From Annona cherimola (taxonomy: Eukaryota > Streptophyta > Magnoliopsida > Magnoliales > Annonaceae), in NCBI GenBank assembly GCA_030490835.1, contig CM059971.1:52872012-52936011 (forward strand): 64,000 nt of DNA. The letters are read 5' to 3'. The notes under the pieces were generated by a model that was not told the DNA's origin, ran no database searches, and worked only from the letters and a program-made list of their open reading frames with translations. Positions 22,127 through 34,822 of the stretch are shown piece by piece; position 1 is the stretch's first letter; every line of letters begins with the position of its first letter. Both the position numbers and the translations under genes were made by a program.

Positions 22127-23541
22127 GACCTCTTTAGCTCTTTTCCACTTCACAATTTACATCATGATTGAACTTTCAAATATATGCAATCTAGCTATAT
22201 CAATGATTCAAACACATCCTAAATCATTAATAAAAGATATTTCTTATGTATCATTAAAGCAAATACATTGCTATTGGAAAGAAACTTTATAAATGTTAAC
22301 CTCATCTTTCCTTTTATAATGTTTTGCAATTTTTAAAATTTTTTAGTATTTTGTTTAGATGCTAAAAATTGAGAAAATGGCATGGGGCATATATCTATGT
22401 TTGTCTTATCCATTTAAAAAAATCAAAATAAAATATAAAACAAGTTTAAAATTCTTTAAGTTTCAAAATAAGAAAAATCTAAGTGGGAACTACATAAGTG
22501 TAAAGAATTTAAAAAGCTAGAAAAATATATATATCGAGGGTTGTCTGTACATCATAGAAAATTCACTGTTAAATAAATTGTTTGTTTTCACCATGATATA
22601 TTTATTTTTAAAATTTTAGAATATGGTATAAATTTTTTTCATTTTTTGCTAAATTTAATTTGTATTATTTATAATAATAAATTTTTTATTTTTATAGTTG
22701 AAGTTCTATTATAATGAGGACAATATTTCGTTTCATTTAAACTAGGTTTAAAATGGCTAATATTTTCTAGATTTCCAAGCAAGATATGTTTAGAACTTTT
22801 TCAATTTAAACTTTAAATTGATGTATATACCAGTTACTTTTTTCTAACTTATTGAATTATTTAACAATAAGTTAAATTAGATTTGGTGAATGAATAAAAT
22901 TATACCATATGAATCAATATTAAAAATGATACGGTATCAATTTTATATTTATAAGTTATGCAAGTAAAATGGTTTTAACAACAAACAAAATCAAATCAAT
23001 AGGTAGAATTTCATAGACTATATATTTAGTTGTAAGGCAATGATGTCAATAACTAGAATAAAATCTTTGATGAAAAGAATTTAAGATGATAATAAGAATT
23101 GAAGATCATTAAAATCTATGCCGAAATGGATTATACTTGGTAATGGAAAGAGTATATGTATGTTTTTTTAGTTTTAGTAGGCATTTTCGTCTGTTAGTTA
23201 TCAATTGGTGGATCTGACTTGTGCGATTTGCATAAGCATCGATCTTCACAATTGTAGTTTCTGTCATTAGTGATTACTATCCTAAAAAGCCGTGTTGAGC
23301 ATTTTCTTTTTTTTTTTTTTTTTTTTTTTTTTGGCCAAAACGCGTACTCGATCCGATCAAACTACTTTTCCATTGAGTGATCCAAAAAGCTCGGGACCGC
23401 GGGTAAACTGAGCATAAGACTACAAATATTAGACCTTGGGCTTATGCGTAAAAGACAAGGGCCCAAGAAGGGGGGGCGTCAAGTAGCTGGGACGCTGGTA
23501 ATGGCCATTGTCGATGACCTGTACCCATTTATTATCTTTTG

Positions 23542-23580
<39 letters not shown>

Positions 23581-24250
23581 AAACAATATTTTATATACAC
23601 AAAATTCTCCTCCTTGGTTCATAAATTAAAATCATGTTAATTGGGCCAACACTTCAAAATATTGTTTCTTGTATCTCAAGCCCTATTAATATTTACTTTT
23701 TAAAACAAATGTCACACTAAATACCAGTATTCACTTTGAACCAGTATCCTGTTCAGTCATTCTCCTAAACAATCATTCCAAGGTGATTGTAACTCACAGC
23801 CCCCAATTACCATCATCAAGCTAACCACGAAGGGATTTTGTTTTCCCCCGAGTAGTGATATATCTCAGGCTTTATGGAACTCTTGTGAGTTCAACTCAAA
23901 TCCATGTTTTCTTGTTTTTTAATAATAAATCTATTATCTTAAGTTATTTAAATTAGAATAAGAAAGTGTATTGAAATCATGCATTAAGTTCTATCATTTT
24001 TAGAGATGTACATGTATTTTTTCCAATTTAAAAAATAAGTACTTTACGAATATTTTAGTCATTTTCGACCTTAAAATTTATTAATGTTTTGAATTTCAAA
24101 AATTATAAAACTTGATATATGATTAAAATACACTTTAGATTTTTATTTTATAAAAAAAGAAAACATGTAAATGGGTTGTCCTCATAGGAAATTTCATGAG
24201 TCTAGTTGCAAGAAATTATTACTTTTTTAATAGCCACAAACATTAGTATG
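22127..24250. other. AT-rich intergenic DNA with simple repeats, no gene
   Basis: No supported coding sequence. A poly-T run of about 22 lies at 23309-23332 and a (TA)n microsatellite at about 23545-23577. The short stretch 23333-23530 is more GC-rich (ACGCGTACTCGATCC, GGGGGGGCGTC) but has no recognisable gene. Confidence 0.5.
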
Positions 24251-24259
24251 ACTTTTGAC

Positions 24260-24989
24260 TGGGGGTGGGAATTTGACGGGTCGACTAGTGACTCATCCTT
24301 GACCCAAACCATTTTGAGTAGATAAAATTAATATTTTTGTAATCCTATATAGGAATGAGTTAGAAATTTTAACTTGAATTTAAAAATAAGGTTGGGATGG
24401 GTCAATCATGTCCTGACCCAAAGAGTCCTGACCCACTCCGCATATATTGTCTTATTAAAAATTATAAGTCTATGTTTAAATCTTATTATTATTTTTTTCA
24501 AAATTTTCACATTTTTTATAATCAACCATATCATCAATAGGAAAATCAATTTATCCGGTTAACAATATAAAAATTAATAAAAAGAATTTGCACATATACA
24601 TATCTCTTACCTACAATTGTATATTAACTTATTTTATTAAAGCTATACTATATTTTCTCATTTTTTGTTTTAGGAATGAAGTGTTTTTTAATAATTAGTA
24701 AAATATTAAAGCATATAATATTTAAATCTAGCATAGATGTATTTTTATATTTGATAGGTATAAAAATTTTTAAAATCATCTTATTTGACCGGTATTTTTT
24801 ACCTAACTCAATATTCCAAAACTAGTCCGTACCAACTTAAAGTTCATCCAAGTACCTACTAAAAAAAGTGAGAGTTAAACTGATTTTGTCTCAACGTGAT
24901 AAAAAAAATAGAATTAAATAAAATTTTAAAAAATAGAGTTAGGGTTGAGCAAACCCCTGACCTGATAGGGCTCACCCCGATTCCCTTTT
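24260..24989. mobile_element. Candidate non-autonomous DNA element with 9-bp direct repeats
   Basis: ACTTTTGAC occurs at 24251-24259 and 24990-24998, immediately outside a left end TGGGGGTGGGAATTTGACGGGTC and a right end ..CTCACCCCGATTCCC. CGGGTCGAC / GACCCA words near the left end resemble hAT subterminal repeats. The two ends are only weakly complementary, so this may be a degenerate element or a chance repeat. No coding sequence is seen. Confidence 0.35.
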
Positions 24990-24998
24990 ACTTTTGAC

Positions 24999-27500
24999 GA
25001 AGCCTTGGATTTCAACCCAACCTTACCCTTACCAAGCAACAACAGCATTTCCGTTGTAGAAATTTATTATAATAAACTCCAATCATAGAATACTCAATTT
25101 TGCTAGACCCATTAAGCTTATGATCATTGTCATACAAAATAGTTTATTCAGTCAATCGTCTATGGTGAGTGGTTAAGAATTCAACAACGAACATGTCAAT
25201 TATGTCCTGTCCGATCAAAATACAGAGAATTGAAGTACTATTCTGTTGGAGAAAAGTTTTAAATATATAATAAAATTTTGGATTTTTACCTAATTATCAT
25301 TATTTCACTTAAATTACAAACTTTTATTTTCTTATTACGTTTTAATAATCGAAATTCTTTTTATCATATATAGAAAATTATTACAAATATAAAGTTTGAA
25401 TAAGTTAGTAATCATATATAATACGGGGATAATATATCTAATAATGATATTCATAAAATATCCATGGTTATTGACTTGTCCAATTTTATACTTCAAATAT
25501 CTTTTCGTATGTAATAAAAAAGCATAATTGTGATTATTTCTGTGCAATAAAAAGAATTTTGTAATTAACTAAAATAAAAACTATTTAAATTTAAAAATAA
25601 TTATGAAGTAAAACTGCAAAATCATAAAAACATAAAAGGTAATGCCAATAGCCCCTTTTAAGTGTTATAAAAATACCAAATATGAAGCTATTTGTCGTGT
25701 TCAAATGACGCCCCTTCTAAATGCATTTTGTTTTTTGAGATAAATGCATTTTGTTTTTTGGTCTTAACTTTGTATGTTTTCTATTTCTTGTGTGGATAAG
25801 TCCTCTGTTATATAGTATACAATTTTGATCATAAAGATTAATTTTTGGTTGTGTAAACTTTCCTTGTAATTTCTTTCAGTTGAGCTAAAATCCGTCACGA
25901 TTGTTCAATTCATTTTATTCAAAGCATCTCCATTTCAACTTCCAAAACACATGTTCATCTCATAGAGTTCCTCTCTTTTCCCTTCTGTGCATAGTAATAG
26001 GGGGAGAATAGTTCATCGACTTAAAAAAAAAAAAGTTGAAGGCTCTTATTATGAAAGGAAAGTTTTTTTTTTTTTTTTTTTTACAGGAAATCTCTAGCCA
26101 GTTTTACTGCACCAGGTTTATCTTTTCTTAACTAAGCACCAATTGTAATGGTGTTGGCCACAGATGACAATTTGTTTGTCCCGAGACACCTTCTATTTTC
26201 TTTTTAAGAATTAACCATTTCGATGATCTCCGATGGTGATACGGTATCCAGAGTTCGAACCAGAAGATGTTTGGAAATACATTTGGTTTTGGTCTTAGCC
26301 TCTCCCTATCAAGAATACTAATGTAATTATTGCAGACAAGTAAGGAAATTAGGACAGAAAGGGGACAGAACAGGCATGTTACGTTAATTTGGTAGTTGAG
26401 GCGGATCCCATTGGCAGAAAAAAGGCCAACCTCCCTCATGTTTTCCCGCTGGAGAGGAGTTGGGACCACGCGATGCATGTGCAGGTCTTGGTTGTTAGAC
26501 CCATCGTTTGCGCTTGCGCAGGAACGTGGGGAGTTGGGGACCAAAACCAAGAACACCACTACCTCCTCGTGTTTTCTGCAACCCACCAGCTCCAAATGCA
26601 AATGTCCAAAGTTGCGAGTGGAGAAAGAGCAGATGGTTCACACCTCTACCACAGAAAGGCGGATGCCCTGTTTGCTACGCGCCATGATAATCCAATGGTG
26701 GGGTGTATGTTTGTTACCTTGTTCTGGTCTTGTTCGATTTGCGTGGCAGGTGAGGTGAAGCCTAGTTTCTGCAGGTTATCATGTCCTACGCCAGTAATGA
26801 AGAATGCCATGAGCCTCGTGTTGTTTGTTAAGGTACAAAAAAGTTTGGTTTTGTAAAATGGATTGTCGCACTATAGCCTTTGTCCGACTCGACCAGCTGC
26901 CAGCCTGCCATCAGCGTCGAGGCATGCTGGCTGGAGTGGACTGTGTAGAAAAGCATCTTCGCGTGATTGATGGCTTTGGCCATCATGGCATAGCATCTCC
27001 TTTTTGTTGACTTCTTTTCTCAATATGTTTTTTTAATATCGAAAACCAGCAGATGTTTGAATCCTGTGAATTGCATCTCCAAGTGATTTTCGTTCCATAC
27101 TACGAGTTGGGAAAGGAAAGGGGATTTGGCCTCACGGAAGACCACTGAATTGCTAGTTGGCTGAAGTATGCATGAATAAAATGAGCGGAAACGGCCATAG
27201 TAAGTAACACAGAAGAACAACTTGTTTCCTTTGGTAAAAGTAGAAGTCTGCTTACATTTTCCCCCTATATGCATCGCTGACAAGGTTCACATACTCAATA
27301 TTTCATGTATGAGACAGGAGTCAAAAGAAAAAAAGAAAAAATAAAAAACCGCTCAAATTCAATCCTATTATACGTAACAAAAAGAAAACTAAAAACATGG
27401 ACAATAAAAAAAAATGCAATGGATGGAAATCACAACAACCAATTAGCAACGCTTCCGCTCCCCTTTAAAAAAAGTGGATTGGAGGTTGAGAACAGGGCGG
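24999..27500. other. Intergenic DNA downstream of the pectate lyase gene
   Basis: AT-rich to about 26060, with poly-A/T runs at 26023 and 26063-26084 and a short tandem duplication (AAATGCATTTTGTTTTTTG at about 25720 and 25745). From 26380 to 27010 the composition is gene-like and overlapping ORFs of 120-157 residues exist on both strands, but none shows a domain, signal or motif I recognise, so no gene is called. Confidence 0.45.
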
Positions 27501-27522
27501 GGGAAGGAACGAGAAACAATGT

Positions 27523-27528
27523 TTTATT
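27523..27528 (-). terminator. Polyadenylation signal of the pectate lyase gene
   Basis: On the - strand AATAAA lies 62 bases past the stop codon at 27590-27592, an ordinary distance for a plant 3' UTR signal. Confidence 0.5.
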
Positions 27529-27589
27529 TCTCGAAATGAATGGTATGCACTGGTGGGGTGGAAGAGGAATTGAAGAAGACTGCAGCGCA

Positions 27590-30500
27590 TTAGCACCGAG
27601 ATCCCCTGCGGCAGGCAAGGGGGCCTGCGCCGGAAGTGATGGCCGCCACCATGGAAGACGATTTAGCTCCCAAGCTGGAGGCCCTGGCATAGCTGGCCGA
27701 AGCTCCTGCGCCGGATGGAGTGAAGTAGGCTCCGTTCAACATCAGATCACCCTCGGACCGCCAGTTCCAGCCCTTCCACATGCCCTCCGCTGTCTCCACC
27801 CTCTTTGTTACCTGTCCCCATCATCCAATTCCAAAACAAAACAGACCAATGAACAAACAAACCCAAAACAAGGAGAAGAACAAATGGCTAACTCTAAGGC
27901 AGTGGATTACCTCCTTGGCAAAGGGGTTTGCCGGCGCAAGGTATCTGTTGCCTTGGCTGTTGATGGTGGGGTTTGCACTCCCACCAATTGCATACATCTC
28001 CCAGTGGGTGTAGTCATTGTTCACGACGTGGAAATATCCATGCCGGCACCTGCGTTTGTTTCAATTGAGTTCCTCTTCCTCTGTTTTTAAGCAATTGAAG
28101 GGGCTGTTTAAACGTAATTTACCTAGGCATTCTTTGAATGAGGCCTTCTCCGAAGTGGTTGAAAGCAATAGTGACCTGCATCCCCTTGTCCTTGTCGTAC
28201 GAGTCACTGTGACCCAGCAGCATAACCTGTTGCAATCACCCCAAATAAAACCACTTAGATTCACATGATCAACAGTAAAAAAAAAAAGTTATCTAGCAGC
28301 ATCATGGAAAAGTAAGGAATCCAAGATAGTGGGAGGGCTAGTGGCGATTCGCTTTTATCAATAATAGCATGATAATACACCTCATTATGGTGGGCGAGAT
28401 GGTTGTTGGAGATGGTGATGGCAGTAGACCCCATGACAGCGTCGACGAGGCCATCGGCGCAGTGGGAGAGGGAGCAGTGATCAACCCAGATATGGCTGGA
28501 GCCGAAGATGGAGATGGCGTCGCCGTCGGCCACGGTCCTCCAGCCGTAGTGGGAGGGGGAGCTGCGGACCATGGCGTTGCCTGTGGGCTTGCAGTCGTGG
28601 ATGTGGAGACCGTGGATGATGATGTTGGTGACGAACTGGATGGTGATGCAGCCGCCGTTGGCGATGTGGACGTTGTGGCCACGGGCGTCGATGGTCTTGA
28701 AGCTGTTCATGATGAGCTCCTGCTTGAGGGTGATGACCATGTCGCGCTTGAAGACGATCCACAGGGGCTGGTCTTGGATGACGGCGTGGCGGAGGGTGCC
28801 GGGGCGTGGGTTGACAGCGTCGTCGTCGCTCGGGTCAGTGACGACGTAGAAGCGCCCATTGCGGCCGCCGATAGCATTGCGTCCGAAGCCGATTCCGCAG
28901 TCTGCCAACCTTTTGCGGCGGCGCTGCCACTGGGGGTCGCAGCGCCAGCAGTCGTCGATGGGGTTGCCGGTGCCGCAGGAGAGGAAGCCCAGGTTCCTCC
29001 TCGCAGTGTGGTTTGCTATTGTCCTGTTCACACCAGACCAGGCAAGGAACGAGAGAAGATCAATGTCCACGATTTTCGTTGTGGGTAAGGTAAAATTAGG
29101 ATGGGCCCAAGCAAATATTCTCTAGAGGTAACATGGATCGCATAAACGGTTAGGTTCACCAACCAAACAAAAATCCTTCCACAGGTGCAACTAATTGTCG
29201 ATTAGCTGATGATTCCAGAAAATCAGACAATCTTTTGCCGCTAAGATCAATCAAAGTTAATTACGAGAATCCATCAGCAGAGCAAGGAGCTACATTGGGG
29301 GAATAAATGATGCGGGTTTTTTCCCCCTACATTCCCTAGATAAAGACAACTACAGATGGGCAGGATCATTCATCAGCTGTGGATTTTTTTTTTTTTTTTT
29401 CTTTTGCTTATAAAGCAGTTGGGCCCGACAGTTTGGACAATCCAGATGGCTGATTGAGACCGTTAACAAGTCCAGTAAGTGAGGGGTGATCTGGACAGCA
29501 GCACTGAAGTGCTTGGCAGAAAGAGACAGGTTGGAATTTATAGCAATGCTATCAACACTAAACAGGTCATCAAACCCGTACACTAATGAATTCGGTTCAA
29601 ACTGGTTAACTGTTTATCCAACCAGCATTAAACAGTTGAAATTATTATTTTATAACTTCTTTATGTATATATGAACAAAATTAGATGATTTTAATCTAAA
29701 ATTTGTATTTTAAACGGCTATAAACTTAATAGATGGATTGGATCTCCAACTTTACTTAAAAAATAACAACATTTTTATGAGTGTATACAAGATTCATGCT
29801 GAACAAACTGTTATAATGCATTATACAGATTGCGAGGATCCGGTCCGATCCCATTCACATAACATTGATTTATAGCCATTTTATGGGTCTACCGGTGTTG
29901 GATGCAATAAAGGACAAGCCCGTATTGCTTCTCCATTCGTAAATCGAGGGATCGAAATCCAAGCAACAGTACCGGAATTTCCGTGGAAGTTATTCTTGGC
30001 TCCTCGGTAAGGTACAACATACGTAGAGATTACTCAACCCTCACATGACAATACAACGCACACAATGTAAAAATTAGCATGGATCAGGAAAAGAAAGATA
30101 CGGGGGATGTGTCAGAAAATCATGAGACAGTAAAGTGGCCGAAGCCTTATCCAAAAACACTTATTTTGTCTTCATGAAATTCTCATATAGCAAGGATTAT
30201 ATTGATGACATTTGCCAAATCACGTGAATTCTAAAATAGAAAGTGAGAAAAATGAAAAATGAAAAAGAAATGACAGATTAACATACTCCATCACAGTAGC
30301 AGCAACTGCTTCTGGGTCGTCCACAACATGGGCCTCCGTATTCAACCTGGAGCCATACCAACAGAAAAACGCATCAGATCATCAGAGCTGCAATTCGCAC
30401 TTACACCAAATCAATAAATAGCGTTCCCTCCTGCAGCATGTGTATTGTCAGAAACGCCGCCAGAGGATATAACGTTCTTACGTAAATGCCAGTTTTTCCC

Positions 30501-32422
30501 GTCGTAAATGATCCGTTAGAACTTGGTACGAACGAGATCTGGATCATACGGCGGTGCCCACGGCACGCCTGGAGGGGAATATAATAACTCCTGGTAGCAC
30601 CAGTCACGGGGGGTACCAAGCTGTACCATCACGCTATTGGAACCAGAAGCAAAGGGGGTGAATTACTAACGAGGGCGGGTGTACATGTCAATTACTGGTT
30701 CATGTGCATGTGGGCCCAGCGAATAAACGGCCCGATAACCCTGCTGCTCATCGCACCTCTCGAAAGGCGAGAATCTAGAAATCCGGCGGGCGAACGTACC
30801 GCTGTCCAGGCGCACTTTTTCAGCTTGACCGACGAAGTAAAGCCGGGAACCAATCCAGTGCACCCGCGTGCATTCAGCCTCAATGCACCCGGGTACACTG
30901 CACCTATTTTTTTTTATTTTCTTTTGAAAATTTTTTCATGAAGCTGTTAATATATGTTTATTTAACATATGTATCAATTTTTACTATATTTGGAGATTTT
31001 TAGATATTTTTTTTAGATTTTTTAAATTCAGTGGCATTTTTCGTAATTTTAAATTACCGAAAATGCCACAGATTTTTAAAAATCTAAAAAAAATATCTAA
31101 AAATCTCCAAAAATAGTAAAAATTGATACATATATTAAATAAACCTAGATTAACCATTGTATACAAAAATTTTCAAAAAAAAATAAAAAAAATAGGTGCA
31201 GTGCACCCGGGTGCATTGAGGCTGAATGCACGCGGGTGCACTGGATTGGGTTCCAGTAAAGCCCGGGGTTTTGACTGAAATGACGAAAACAGTCCTTGGG
31301 CTTTTCGTAAACAGTACATCACCGACACCTCTGAGCTGGGGCAATTTCGGGAACTCATAAAAAACGAAGGAAGGCCGGAGCTGGTAGCAGAGATCTAGGA
31401 CTGGCAGCCCCAGCTAAAGAAGATTTCTCGAAAACGAAAGCCGGATCTCGAAACGAACTTAACGGACTAAACGGTGATGAGCATCGACGGCTGAGGATCG
31501 GTCGGAAAACCGAAATGCAGCGACAGATGAAAAAAGTAGAACTAAAAATAATAGATAACTAGAGTTACTAGAGTTCCTAGACATCAAAAAAATAGATAAC
31601 TGCCTACATTTTTTTTTTTTTTAGTATTATAGCGGACGGCTGAGATTCGCTGATGATTTCAGCTGGAAGAGAAATCACATTCCTGCGCCGAGGTCTGCAT
31701 TCGATCTTTGGGGCTCTGCTCTGCTGCTGCATGCCCGCAGGAAAGGCCAGAGAGAACGTTTTTCAAAACCTCCATTTTCCACCCGTTTTCCGCCCATTTC
31801 TCCGGCACCATTGGACAAAACAGAGGAAATTCACGAAGAAATCGATGCCTATTTCAGAATTAATGCTCTGTTTCTGTTGCATTTTTCGGAAACCAGAGAA
31901 AACGCGCTTTTAAAAATCACTGCACCAACAGAGCCTGCAGAGTAGACAAAGCCTCCAAAATTTCGAGGAGATTTTTTCAGTTTTCACAGAGCCATCGAAG
32001 AAAAACAAACAAAAAGCGCAAAACAAGTAAAATCCACTGAATTCCGTTCGACGTTTTTCCGGGGTTCAAATCAGCATGAAAACGTCTAAAATCTCCAAAT
32101 TCCACGAACCAAGGCAAAAGAAAACGAATCCCGAAAATATAGCTTAGAAACGACATCAGCGCTCCGCTCCATAAAAACAAGCTCGAGGCTCCGAACGAGA
32201 AGGAAACGCATCGAAACACCAGAAAATCACGATTGCTAAATGGCTGAGAAGAGCATTTCCGAGAAAACAAAAATGGAGAGCAATGTACCTCGATCCCGTC
32301 ATCGTTTCCGTCCCGTTCGACGCCATGGCTCCCACCGACAGCAGCAGAAGCAAAAACAGCAGTGAGAATCTCTTCATAGAAGCACCAGCAGCACCAGCAG
32401 CTATCTCCATTGCCATTGCCAT
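27590..32422 (-). CDS. Pectate lyase (polysaccharide lyase family 1), six exons, secreted
   Basis: Exons on - (start to stop): 32289-32422, 30287-30346, 28381-29023, 28123-28226, 27911-28049, 27590-27811. All junctions are GT-AG and in phase, giving 1302 nt (433 residues); Met at 32377 would give 418. The start '[20 protein letters not shown]' is a signal peptide. Then come '[14 protein letters not shown]', '[22 protein letters not shown]', '[17 protein letters not shown]', '[22 protein letters not shown]', '[14 protein letters not shown]', '[17 protein letters not shown]' and '[18 protein letters not shown]' (Ca-binding/catalytic region), '[41 protein letters not shown]', and the tail '[19 protein letters not shown]'. 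This is a near-complete match to plant pectate lyases, which cleave de-esterified homogalacturonan in the wall by beta-elimination. Oddities are '[10 protein letters not shown]' (usually Asn at the first Cys) and an Ala-rich N-terminal extension. No internal stop is seen; it is probably functional. Confidence 0.93.
29024..30286 (-). other. Intron 2 of the pectate lyase gene
   Basis: It is 1263 bp, between exons 2 and 3, with donor GTATGT at 30285 and acceptor AACAG at 29024-29028. It contains a poly-T run (29385-29401). No coding sequence or element with readable boundaries is present. Confidence 0.7.
30347..32288 (-). other. Intron 1 of the pectate lyase gene, with a MITE
   Basis: It is 1942 bp, donor GTACATTG (after exon 1) and acceptor CTCCAG. 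It contains the fold-back element 30845-31254. The first ~600 bp of the intron next to exon 1 (31650-32288) is less AT-rich than the surroundings and could hold leader-intron regulatory sequence; no specific site is claimed. Confidence 0.7.
30845..31254. mobile_element. MULE-like fold-back MITE, copy 1, in pectate lyase intron 1
   Basis: 410 bp, with long near-perfect inverted arms (GGAACC..AATCCAGTGCACCC... mirrored by ...GGGTGCACTGGATTGGGTTCC), the inner halves (AAATCTCCAAAAATAGTAAA-type) also complementary. The exact 9-bp TSD AGTAAAGCC is at 30836-30844 and 31255-31263. A 9-bp TSD with long TIRs fits a non-autonomous Mutator-like element. A diverged copy is at 46648-46952. The palindromic word GTGCACCCGGGTGC is a family mark. 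Confidence 0.85.
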
Positions 32423-32514
32423 GGGCAGAGCTCCTCTTCCGTCTCTCCTCCGGAGAAAAAGGTAGGAGAAAAATAAAGACTCGAAAGCTCAAAGAGTTGG
32501 CGTTGAGAGCTCCA

Positions 32515-32522
32515 TCTTATAG
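32515..32522 (-). promoter_or_regulatory. TATA box of the pectate lyase gene
   Basis: On - it reads CTATAAGA, about 93 bases before the first ATG (32422) and 138 before the alternative ATG (32377). A transcription start near 32485 would give a 5' UTR of about 60-110 nt. Confidence 0.55.
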
Positions 32523-32523
32523 A

Positions 32524-33900
32524 TCGTCGGGTTAACTGACAGCCTTACCCTGGTCAAGTTAATTAACCAAAGCTCACGCCCAAATCCCCGGCTAACCGCC
32601 ATCAACGGATTCTGGATCTCCGCTCGCGCGTGCCAGCACCGACGAGCGAGCTCCGCACGCGCGAATAGTGTCGGCCGTTCACGTGAGATGGAGGCCCACC
32701 GCCCCCACCCTACCCTCTGCCCCTCATAATTCAGCCTTCAATGCCGGGTCTGTGGGCCCGCCTGTTCCACGTCAGCAGCGGCGGGGTGGTGTGGTAGGAG
32801 ACAGAGGTCTGATTTCCGATATTTCGCGGTCGCAGCCGTTTCTTGCCTTTTGGGTTTTGCCCTTTCTCGCCTTTTTAGGGCGGAGAGAGGAGATTACTGG
32901 TGCAATTACAAATGCAATTGCTTGCCCATGCAACAGCCACCTCCTCCCATCATGGCACATTGGCACGATCTCACGCGTGTTCGTAACGTTTTCGGATAAT
33001 TTCTTTTGGAAATTACGGTTCCGCCACCCCTCGCTACAGTCTCCCTCGCACTTCCACTTAACTCTGCTGTAGTGTACTGTCCGAAGACGTGCAGGAGTAT
33101 TATCTGTCCGCATGCGCAGTTGCGCAGTCGATGCTGCGGATGTCGCCCCGTCTGTCCTTATCTAGACCGTTGATATGGTTGCTAAAAAGTACATTGGTCT
33201 TTTTTACTTTTTACACCCAACCGATATTTGCATGCGCGCTGGTTCAATTGCAACCGACTCATATTTGTGTGTCGTGGCAGTTAATGGTATCTGTTCCGAG
33301 AAAAGGAGATACTTCAGTGAAAGGAGTTTCCCAGAAGTGATTTATAAAATTATCATTATTTTTGAAAGGTAATTTAGTTACTGTATTTAACATCATTTAT
33401 TTAGTTACTAGACCAAGTTTTATCTAAATCTAAGTTTCATCTAAATCTTTAATAAAAAAATAGGTACATTCATATGTAAATACAAAAAATGTTAGATCCA
33501 TTCACATATGTATTAGAATGTAGTAATATTTTATGAAATCATTTATCCACATATTAATGACATTTTAGATGGTTTAGATATTGAAAATACTATTTAAAAT
33601 TAATATTTAGTATTAAATTATTTTATTATATTAATTTTACACATTTGTAGATGAAGCCCAAATACAATGATATTAGACAAATGAACGAGTTTTCATGATA
33701 TTATAAATCATGATAGATATAATAAATGCAATAGATTTTTCTATCAAACATTTATATCTTAAAAATAAAGAGGGTTTCATAGAAGTATCCACAGTTTGAA
33801 AAATTGTCAATCCAATTTCAATCTTTTATTAATTTTAAAAATTTGGGCTCCACTTCTATGTGCCTATATGTGGTTCTATAATAGGTTGATACTTGATGAA
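32524..33900. other. Upstream flank of the pectate lyase gene
   Basis: GC-rich to about 33340 (CCACGTCAG, GCGCGCG words), then AT-rich. ORFs such as 32668-33072 lack recognisable domains and are taken as chance. This stretch presumably contains the upstream promoter, but no specific element is claimed. Confidence 0.4.
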
Positions 33901-34182
33901 GGGTATGTTCAGATACTAAAAAAACAAAAAAAAAAAAACTTAAAATCTCCTCATCATTTCTTCATATCTTTCCAAATAATTATTTTACTTTTCAATCATT
34001 TCTACAGGACTATCCCATACAACTAACCTATCTATTTTAACTTTATTCTTTGTACTCCTCATCGTTACCCTATTATATTATATCATTTTCTTCCGGTTCA
34101 AAAACTTTTACTCTATTCCATAAAAAACATTTACACCAAAAAATTTTCATTTAAAAGTTTTATCACTTTCCAAACATATCCA
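33901..34182. mobile_element. Tourist-like MITE, copy 2 (degenerate ends)
   Basis: GGGTATGTTC at the left and CCAAACATATCC at the right match the family TIR, and the body 'CTTTTCAATCATTTCTACA' and 'CAACTAACCTATCTATTTTA' match copy 1. A short poly-A tract is present near 33928-33940. Confidence 0.7.
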
Positions 34183-34822
34183 AAAAATTAATTAATTCAT
34201 TGTATTTAACATGATTTGTTTAGTTATGAAACCAAATTTCATCCAAATCGGATATGTGCATGGGCCACTTTATTTGAAAACAGATATATTAATGCGTAAA
34301 TTAGAGAACATGCTTAGATATATTTACATATATATTAGAATGTAATAATAATTTATATAATCATTTGTTTATATAGTAATGATATTTTAAATGGTTTAGA
34401 TATTGAAAATACTATTTTAAAATTGATATTTAATATTAAAATTTTTTATTACATTCATTTTACAATTCATAGATGAGTACCATATATAGTGATAGTAGAC
34501 AAATGAAAAAAATTTCATAATAAGATGAATAATATTAAATACAATAGGTGAAGTGGATTTTTCATCAATTATCAAGATATTAAAAATTAAAAAATTACAT
34601 AGAAGAGAGTTTCATAGAAGCGTGACCCTTAAAAACTAATTTATTAGTTGAATGAATTGTTTTTTCAAATTTAATTCGAGGGGGAATTTTACATTTAGGA
34701 ATTATTAAATTTGAGGATATGATTTGTTTTTATAAGTTTTTAGAATTAATTATATTTAAATATTTTTAATTGAATTAAAATAGAGACAATCTATGAACCA
34801 GAATTAAAACTTGTCCCTGGAT

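Noticed and set aside
26128..26860. ORFs of 120-157 residues on both strands as a possible gene
   Set aside because: No domain, splice pattern, signal or family resemblance; ORFs overlap on opposite strands in a moderately GC-rich stretch, as expected by chance.
28338..29125. Long ORFs in other frames across the pectate lyase main exon (for example 28369-29088, +)
   Set aside because: They are shadows of the GC-rich exon on the opposite strand or other frames; the Ala/Ser/Thr- and Val/Asp-rich translations have no family match.
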